NCBI GenBank assembly: GCA_003488965.1
Contig: DNJW01000119.1
Coordinates: 1 to 6,212 of the forward strand
DNA length: 6,212 nucleotides
From: Lachnospiraceae bacterium
Lineage (GTDB): Bacteria; Bacillota; Clostridia; Lachnospirales; Lachnospiraceae
Direction: 5' to 3'
Position numbers and translations under genes: made by a program. The stretch's first letter is position 1. Each line of letters opens with the position of its first letter. Positions 1 through 4,481 of this stretch are shown piece after piece. The notes under the pieces are model-generated. The model saw only the letters and a program-made list of their open reading frames with translations, had not been told where the DNA came from and did no database searches.

Positions 1-272
1 TCTGTATAGTCACTGATTCTTACCTTCACCTTACATTTTCCCATAACAGAAATCAGCTCTTTGCTTGGTACAATGCTTCCGTTGGTTATAATCTGGATAT
101 ACCCAATCCGGCTGCCAAACTTCTCATGCACGGCGGATATAATTGACGGCAGTTCCCTGTTCAATAATGGTTCTCCGCCTATCAGATAATAACTTGCCAG
201 ATAATCCACTCTTTTAAACAGCAAGTCTAAATCTTCTATAATATCCCCTGCACTGTAATCATAATGTTCGTC
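1..272 (-). pseudogene. Radical SAM domain protein fragment, N-terminus missing, continues past the window
   Basis: An open frame follows a TAA (273-275) and runs to the window edge with no plausible start codon near its beginning. It encodes D-E-H-Y-D-Y-S-A-G-D-I-I-E-D-L-D-L-L, then YYLIGGEPLLNRELPSII (about 136-189), then IQIITNG and VKVRISDY. GGEP is the radical-SAM S-adenosylmethionine-binding motif; the hydrophobic/TNG and ISDY strands are those of the partial TIM barrel in the activating-enzyme/SPASM-like branch. The CxxxCxxC iron-sulfur motif expected some 10-20 residues before EHYDYS is absent in all three frames, and the HAD protein's tail occupies that place. Family identity is strong, but substrate and function are not readable from 90 residues. 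As it stands the protein could not bind the cluster and should be inactive. Confidence 0.72.
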
Positions 273-700
273 TTATCTTTACAGACACAAAAATAATATC
301 CCTTTAACCTTTTTCCCAGCAGCTTCCCCAAGTAATACTGTGTTGTTCCATAAAGCTGGGAATCCACAACTGCAAAATCCGGAGTCAGTCCTATGGATTT
401 TACATAAGCAAGATAGTTCTTTCTTTCCCTATCCGCCTCTGCCAAGATATTCTTTTCATACTGCTTCAGCACCTGCCCCAGTTTCTGTCTTCCTTCCTGT
501 ACATCCACAAGGATTTCTCCACATAACTTAACATCCTCTTCTGAAAGGCCAAACCTGTCTTTTAAAAATTCCTGCATCCTTCCTATGTATGGAAACTCTG
601 CTGCTTCCAAAATATCTTTTTCGTTATATACAGAAGCAGTCAGAACCGCCCGCCTGGAAATTTCCATATATATAGCTTCCGGGCTGTTTTTTCCCCCACC
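236..700 (-). pseudogene. Fragment C of the broken HAD protein: C-terminal segment
   Basis: From about 700 the homologous reading moves one base back from fragment B's frame. It continues as GGGKNSPEAIYMEISRRAV, then EFPYIGRMQEFLKDRFGL and a helical EADRERKNYLAYVKSIGL, ending with VVDSQLYGTTQYYLGKLLGK and KGYYFCVCKDKTN. The frame also extends upstream to an ATG at 802, but the residues before about 700 are a shadow of fragment B. The last eight codons before TAG at 236 (I-M-I-T-V-Q-G-I-L) do not look like the family and overlap the radical-SAM frame, so the original C-terminus has been lost at about 265-275. Confidence 0.65.
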
Positions 701-1461
701 GATTCTATATAATATTGAAATATTTTTGTTAACAGATATCCTTTCCTGGAAAAGAAAGCAAGCTTTTTTTCTTGATTTTCTCTGGTTCGCCGAATAAGCC
801 AATTATAGAATACATACATCATACTCCACAGCAAGCAAAAACCGACTTCTTGCTCTTTCTCAAAATATATTTTCCCATACGTTTTCTGCAGTGCAAAAGG
901 ACTGTTTAACAGCTTGGCATTAATCATTCCCACAGCTACCGAAGAATAGAGGGTATTCACATCAGATGCAATAGCCCCCACCGAGGATTCCAGAAGCATT
1001 CTGCCTGTATCCCATATGACATAACTGTCTATACCATACTGTCCGGGAAATTTTCCGTCCGTTTTTTCATTATCACCAATATGTAATGCCTTCCTCCCTT
1101 CTGCTATGGTATCCGCATAATATTTCCATAATGAACCGTCTTCTTTCGATTTTCTGTAATCACAAGATATCAATATCCTTTCTTCTGGAATTTCAATACC
1201 ACATTGCCGCAATATTTCCCCTACAGTCTGTCTTGGAAAATACATATCGCTAATAAAAAATACTTCTTTCCTTCCCCGAATCCTATTATATAAATCAACC
1301 ATATCCTTGCGGGGAACAATCAGCCGCTTTTCTGTTTCGATTTCATATTGTTTTGCTTTTTCCGTTAACTCATTATCCCAGTTTCCCCTTTTTTGAATTT
1401 CATCATATATCTCATCTATGGCTGCGTTGTCTTTTATGCCCGCCGCTCTTTTTCTAATTCC
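640..1461 (-). pseudogene. Fragment B of the broken HAD protein: HAD domain lacking motif I
   Basis: The frame is open from just after a TGA (1462-1464) to a TGA/TAA-type stop at 640. Between 1461 and 1303 it already encodes family sequence, including IDEIYDEIQKRGNW and LIVPRKD, with no ATG, GTG or TTG. The first Met, 1302, lies in the middle of a helix and is not a natural start. Visible HAD elements are motif II in FFISDMYFP (about 1234-1263), a motif III Lys in RKSKEDGSLW (about 1126-1155) and motif IV in LHIGDN...D (about 1060-1086). Further on, FFSRKGYLL precedes the second frame break, and residues after about 700 (EKTARKLYIWKF...) are out-of-frame read-through. Motif I with the nucleophilic Asp is absent, so this fragment could not be catalytic by the HAD mechanism. 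Confidence 0.7.
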
Positions 1462-1853
1462 TCACAGCTTTTCTCCCAGTACGGATTATTCTTATTCACA
1501 TGCGGAAATGCTTTTGATGCACAAATGCCATTCCTGAAATAAATAGGTATTTTCCAGTCCTGTATTCGTTTATAAATTGTATTCCAATATGTTTCTGATG
1601 TATTTATGACTATAATATCAGCATCTTTTTCGGCTTCCTCCCTGCCGATTACTTTTACCCCATACATTTCTTTACCAAGCATGGCTCTGTCCCTGTCAAG
1701 GAGCCCCACAATGCAAAATCCTTTTAAACGTTCCAGCAAAGTGGCTGTCATCCTTCCAGTTCCATAGATAGCAATCCTAAGTCTATGTTTATCTTTAAAT
1801 GCCGCTTCAAAAGCCTCTGTTTCATAATCAAATTTCGTTTTTTTATCGGACAT
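1434..1853 (-). CDS. Fragment A of the broken HAD protein: Rossmann-like N-terminal domain
   Basis: This frame encodes 139 residues from ATG 1853. After an acidic/aromatic start (DYETEAFEAAF), a strand-Gly-rich loop reads RIAIYGTGRMTATLL, followed by VGLLDRD (an acidic residue ending strand 2, as in nucleotide-binding Rossmann folds) and ADIIVINTS (strand 4). The last recognisable stretch is NKNNPYWEKSCEEL, a linker that in relatives leads directly into HAD motif I. Here the frame ends at a TAA six codons later. If translated alone it would give a small stable-looking Rossmann domain without any HAD catalytic part. A frame extending upstream to ATG 1925 exists but overlaps the SDR by about 70 nt and has no family support. 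Confidence 0.65.
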   Translation of the reverse strand: MSDKKTKFDYETEAFEAAFKDKHRLRIAIYGTGRMTATLLERLKGFCIVGLLDRDRAMLGKEMYGVKVIGREEAEKDADIIVINTSETYWNTIYKRIQDWKIPIYFRNGICASKAFPHVNKNNPYWEKSCEELEKERRA

Positions 1854-1855
1854 GC

Positions 1856-2503
1856 TTAAACTTGTTTCCTTATCACTATATTTTGCCCATCCAGACATTG
1901 CTCCTCCGGCGCTACCAGCTTGCATATTACCTCCGCCACATCTTTAGGCTGCATAATGGTAGCCGGGTCTTCTTCCGGCGCCAGCCGCTTCCTCAACTTA
2001 GTGGCACATCTCCCTGGCGACACACAGTATATCTTTATCCCATATTCCGCCAATTCCGCCGTCAATGTCTGGGACATAGATATAACCGCTGCCTTGGAGG
2101 ACGCATAGCTTAACCATCCCGGCCGCGGACCCATGCCTGCCGTAGATGCCACATTGACAATTTTACCTCCGCTGTTTTTCATATGTCTGGTACACTCTTT
2201 TATCAGCATAAAAGGGGAATACACATTTACTTTATAGGTATATTCAAAACTCTCTAAGCTAGTAGATAGCAAAGACCGTGGATCCGTATACCCTGCTATA
2301 TTCAGCAGACATGATATGTTACAGAACCGTTTCATCACCCCTTCAATTAATTGGGGGATTTTCTCCGGCTGGGCAAAATCAATTTCAAAATACTCTATGT
2401 CCGCTCCTACAGCCTCTTTCTCCATCAAGTGTATGGTATTAAAAATTGCCGGCTTATTTCTTCCAAGCAAAGCATAGGAATCAAAAAAATGTGTTTTACT
2501 CAA
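1856..2503 (-). CDS. SDR-family oxidoreductase, N-terminally truncated (Acs1/Bcs1-type, possible pseudogene)
   Basis: This is a short-chain dehydrogenase/reductase resembling the C-terminal half of Haemophilus Acs1/Bcs1, which reduces ribulose 5-phosphate to ribitol 5-phosphate before CDP activation. From the TTG at 2503, visible motifs are NIAG (68-71), KVNV (91-94), the catalytic triad Ser120 (NVASTAG), Tyr133 and Lys137 (YASSK), and a CVSPGRCATKLRKRL tail (160-174) like the CVNPERT...T segment of Acs1. The expected first strand and TGxxxGxG cofactor motif are missing. Upstream in the same frame, N-G-L-G-R-A-V-A is encoded at 2510-2533, but this open stretch begins at 2545 after a TAA and contains no ATG, GTG or TTG before 2503. 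Translation from TTG would start inside the first helix and lack the glycine-rich loop, so NAD(P)H binding is doubtful. The C-terminus looks complete, with the stop 2 nt before the next gene's ATG. Confidence 0.75.
   Translation of the reverse strand: MSKTHFFDSYALLGRNKPAIFNTIHLMEKEAVGADIEYFEIDFAQPEKIPQLIEGVMKRFCNISCLLNIAGYTDPRSLLSTSLESFEYTYKVNVYSPFMLIKECTRHMKNSGGKIVNVASTAGMGPRPGWLSYASSKAAVISMSQTLTAELAEYGIKIYCVSPGRCATKLRKRLAPEEDPATIMQPKDVAEVICKLVAPEEQCLDGQNIVIRKQV
1867..1871 (-). promoter_or_regulatory. Candidate ribosome binding site for HAD fragment A
   Basis: AAGGA on the minus strand lies inside the last codons of the SDR gene, 13 nt before ATG 1853. The spacing is longer than ideal, but the ATG sits 2 nt after the SDR stop, so reinitiation by terminating ribosomes would help. 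It supports 1853 over the in-gene ATGs at 1898 and 1925. Confidence 0.4.
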
Positions 2504-3159
2504 GGTGCAAGCGACAGCCCTGCCAAGTCCATTGATGTGGTTAATTTAATGTTATAGACCATGCCCTCACATATTTTAATTCCAATATCCGGGTAATAAA
2601 AATGAACTAAGCCCGCATCCTCCGTAAACATACGTTTTTCCTGTCCCGCCTTTTCATGTGCTTCCCGCAATATAGTTGTATTAAATTTCTGCGGAAGCTG
2701 TACGTTTACCAGTTCTGACCTATCTAATATTCCCTCTACAACCTCATGTCCCTTGATAACAGTAAACGGAATGTCAAGTCCATACATTGCATTCTCACAA
2801 GGTTCTTTCATCAGCCGTACGAAATCATTCTCAGATACAAAAGGTCTGGCTGCTTCATGAAGAATAACATGCTCTGTTGCCACAGACTCCAGCCCCGACT
2901 TCACCGATGCCTGTCTGGTATCCCCTGCCTTTGCAAATTTCACTGGAATTGTAATATTGTACTGCACCATCATTCCGCTTATTAAAGGAATATATTCATC
3001 GGCACACACAATTACAGCCCCTGCAATTTCTTTAATCCTATCTATGCGCTCTAATATATGCATGATGACCGGCTTTCCAGCCAGCAGTAAATACTGCTTC
3101 GGTATGTCTTTCTTCATCCGCGAGCCGCTTCCGCCCGCCAATAGTACTAATGTATACAT
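2500..3159 (-). CDS. IspD/TarI-family cytidylyltransferase (probable CDP-polyol synthesis)
   Basis: The protein transfers CMP from CTP to a phosphorylated alcohol. The family covers IspD (methylerythritol 4-phosphate), TarI (ribitol 5-phosphate) and the N-terminal half of Acs1/Bcs1. I chose ATG 3159 over GTG 3168 because an AGGTGG ribosome site lies 5 nt upstream and the protein then begins with the usual strand. Motifs (numbered from 3159) are LAGGSGSRM...PKQY (7-23, CTP binding), GDTRQASVKSGL (79-90), HEAARP (101-106), LPQKF (155-159), TEDA (179-182) and NIKLTT (203-208). Context in a transferase operon, with an SDR directly following, favours TarI-like over IspD. Two oddities stand out: Glu replaces the usual metal-binding Asp in H(D)AxRP and the first Asp of TDDA, and the C-terminus stops only 11 residues after NIKLTT, shorter than usual. 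The last bases overlap the SDR start (TTGA), so translation is probably coupled. Confidence 0.85.
   Translation of the reverse strand: MYTLVLLAGGSGSRMKKDIPKQYLLLAGKPVIMHILERIDRIKEIAGAVIVCADEYIPLISGMMVQYNITIPVKFAKAGDTRQASVKSGLESVATEHVILHEAARPFVSENDFVRLMKEPCENAMYGLDIPFTVIKGHEVVEGILDRSELVNVQLPQKFNTTILREAHEKAGQEKRMFTEDAGLVHFYYPDIGIKICEGMVYNIKLTTSMDLAGLSLAP
2504..2545 (-). pseudogene. Untranslated in-frame remnant of the SDR glycine-rich loop
   Basis: In the SDR reading frame, the 42 bases upstream of the TTG encode I-N-H-I-N-G-L-G-R-A-V-A-C-T. The NGLGRAVA part matches the second half of the SDR TGxxxGxGRA motif and runs directly into the reductase. The preceding in-frame codon is TAA, and the stretch overlaps the last codons of the cytidylyltransferase in another frame. 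The first half of the motif (hydrophobic strand plus T-G) is not found in any of the three frames upstream. This fits a deletion that joined the cytidylyltransferase tail to the inside of the reductase. Confidence 0.65.
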
Positions 3160-3168
3160 CTGCCCCAC
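3160..3168 (-). promoter_or_regulatory. Ribosome binding site overlapping the upstream stop codon
   Basis: On the minus strand the bases TAGGTGGGGCAG precede ATG 3159. The TAG stop of the glycerophosphotransferase-family gene (3169-3171) donates the AG of an AGGTGG ribosome site spaced 5 nt from the ATG. This decides the start in favour of ATG 3159 over GTG 3168 and implies that the cytidylyltransferase is translated by coupling to the gene before it. Confidence 0.6.
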
Positions 3169-4449
3169 CTACCGCTGTAAATATTCTTCCAATCTATCAG
3201 CAGCCTTTACACTTGCTTTTCCATCGAACACTAACTGGACGGCATTTTCAAATTGTTTCATCATACTTATGTATTTTTCCTCATCAAACCCTAAAACCGC
3301 TTCTTCCAATTCTTTGTTGTCACGAGAAACCGGATACGGCAGCACAACATCAATACCGGGGGTCATTTCTTTATTATTGGTAACTGCCTTGCTTGGCTCC
3401 GCAGACAGATTCCACAGCATGCTTCCCCTATCATTAAGATACTTTTCCATATCATCCGCATAAATAAAGACCGGCATATGCGCATAACTGGCATCCATCG
3501 CCGCACTGGAATAATCAGTTACAAACGCATCCATTGCCGCTAATATTTCATACATATCATCCTCCTGGCTCACATCTATCAACCTTTCTTCCAGCAAACT
3601 GTCCTGATATTCTTTAACGCCAGATGCCAACTGTGGATGTACACGTAAACACAAGTACCATTCCCCCCCAAACCGCATTTCCAGATTCTTCAATAAACGC
3701 TTAAAATCCAACGTCCATGCTTCCGAAAATATGCTGCGTTTTCCATTCGCTGTACCTTCCCTGAAAGTTGGAGCAAACATTACCATCTTATCCTCTTTGC
3801 CAACTTTGTAACGCTGCCAGAACATTTCTTTATACTTTGTCCTATCCCCATATAATACATCACACCTAGGGGCACCTGACCATAGATAATTTCCGTTATA
3901 TACCATCCCTTTTGGATACATCTCAGCACACCATTCCGAATCAATGACCACATCATCAATCATATTCGAATCATTTTTACTGACCAAATATGCCATTTGG
4001 GAAAATGCCTTTCCTCTCCATAATCCGATACTTTTAAACCCAATGGTGGCATGCCAGGTATTCATGTAATACTGCCCTTTCCGTTTACAAGTACCGTAAG
4101 GTTTTCTATAATTATCTATCCATGCCTTTGAAGTAGAAAGCCAATATGCCCTGCTCCATAAAGTATTCGGCACCTTAGTAATATAAGGTGGGAATTCCTT
4201 CTGCATATCATTTACAAACCAGACAAACTCATAATCCTCATTTCTCCTATGTAATTCCTCCACAATATACTTTGGATTACATCCAAATCCCCCTTTTCCT
4301 TCAAATGTGCATATGCTAATTCTATTTTTCTTAATTGGAAATATCCTACAAGCCATAAAACACATTTTATTTGCCAATGCTTTTAATTTCCGATACCGAA
4401 TATAGTTCCGCTCCTTCATAACCTCTATATCCCATCCATTCCACCGCAT
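3169..4449 (-). CDS. CDP-glycerol:glycerophosphotransferase family protein (TagB/TagF-like)
   Basis: This is a complete member of the teichoic-acid polymerase/primase family, which transfers polyol phosphate from a CDP-polyol to a membrane-linked acceptor or growing chain at the inner membrane face. Motifs in order are CTFEGKGGFGCNPKY (47-61), NTWHAT (130-135, His133 as candidate base; homologues more often read WHGT), GAPRCD (192-197), APTFR (226-230), RVHP (269-272, His271) and TDYSSAAMD (311-319). The length of 426 aa fits single-domain members that lack a separate N-terminal extension. A hydrophobic/basic stretch at 20-45 could bind the membrane. The start is uncertain: ATG 4449 has no well-spaced ribosome site, while ATG 4419 (residue 11) gives a more family-like N-terminus. 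The gene lies 32 nt after the propeller protein, and its TAG stop overlaps the ribosome site of the cytidylyltransferase. Glycerol versus ribitol specificity cannot be read from the sequence; the neighbours hint at ribitol. Confidence 0.88.
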   Translation of the reverse strand: MRWNGWDIEVMKERNYIRYRKLKALANKMCFMACRIFPIKKNRISICTFEGKGGFGCNPKYIVEELHRRNEDYEFVWFVNDMQKEFPPYITKVPNTLWSRAYWLSTSKAWIDNYRKPYGTCKRKGQYYMNTWHATIGFKSIGLWRGKAFSQMAYLVSKNDSNMIDDVVIDSEWCAEMYPKGMVYNGNYLWSGAPRCDVLYGDRTKYKEMFWQRYKVGKEDKMVMFAPTFREGTANGKRSIFSEAWTLDFKRLLKNLEMRFGGEWYLCLRVHPQLASGVKEYQDSLLEERLIDVSQEDDMYEILAAMDAFVTDYSSAAMDASYAHMPVFIYADDMEKYLNDRGSMLWNLSAEPSKAVTNNKEMTPGIDVVLPYPVSRDNKELEEAVLGFDEEKYISMMKQFENAVQLVFDGKASVKAADRLEEYLQR

Positions 4450-4481
4450 TCCCTAGCCATATACTCGTCCTGTTCCTATCT

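Larger units (their letters stand above)
236..1853 (-). pseudogene. Predicted HAD-superfamily hydrolase (COG5610-like), broken over three frames
   Basis: Three consecutive reading frames together spell most of one protein of about 545 residues: an N-terminal Rossmann-like domain, a HAD phosphatase-like domain and a C-terminal segment with an SRRA motif and GTTQYYL. I know this architecture from large HAD-family proteins of surface-polysaccharide and wall-polymer loci, whose exact reaction is not established. The frame changes at 1434-1461 and again at about 687-700. At the first change the segment carrying HAD motif I (usually SFDxFDTL) is absent. At the 3' end the protein stops at 236, soon after GYYFCVC, where relatives continue for about 100 residues (recalled). 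ATG 1853 is preferred as start: it follows the SDR stop by 2 nt, and AAGGA lies at 1867-1871. ATGs at 1898 and 1925 lie inside the SDR gene. As written, no single polypeptide can form the full enzyme. Confidence 0.72.

Noticed and set aside
687..700. Programmed -1 frameshift at the A6 run (A AAA AAC)
   Set aside because: The heptamer matches the slippery consensus only in the product frame, not in the incoming frame, and I see no obvious stimulatory hairpin; a mutation or sequencing error is simpler.
340..797. Plus-strand open frames opposite the HAD fragment C
   Set aside because: Proline/serine/phenylalanine-rich shadow translations; the minus strand carries the family motifs here.
1434..1470. 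Programmed -1 ribosomal frameshift joining HAD fragments A and B
   Set aside because: No X_XXY_YYZ slippery heptamer in fragment A's frame, and a frameshift would not restore the missing motif I.
2480..2560. Cytidylyltransferase-SDR fusion made by frameshifting
   Set aside because: Switching frame near 2533 would still omit the first SDR strand and the T-G of the cofactor motif, and there is no linker, so no complete bifunctional enzyme results.
2957..3463. Long plus-strand open frame opposite the glycerophosphotransferase and cytidylyltransferase genes
   Set aside because: It is antisense to two well-supported genes, spans their boundary, has a low-complexity Ser/Leu/Ile-rich translation without a recognisable motif, and no convincing ribosome site.
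4450..4481. Promoter or terminator in the 32-nt gap
   Set aside because: No -35/-10 pair, hairpin or T-run is visible on the minus strand; the gap looks like ordinary intra-operon spacing.
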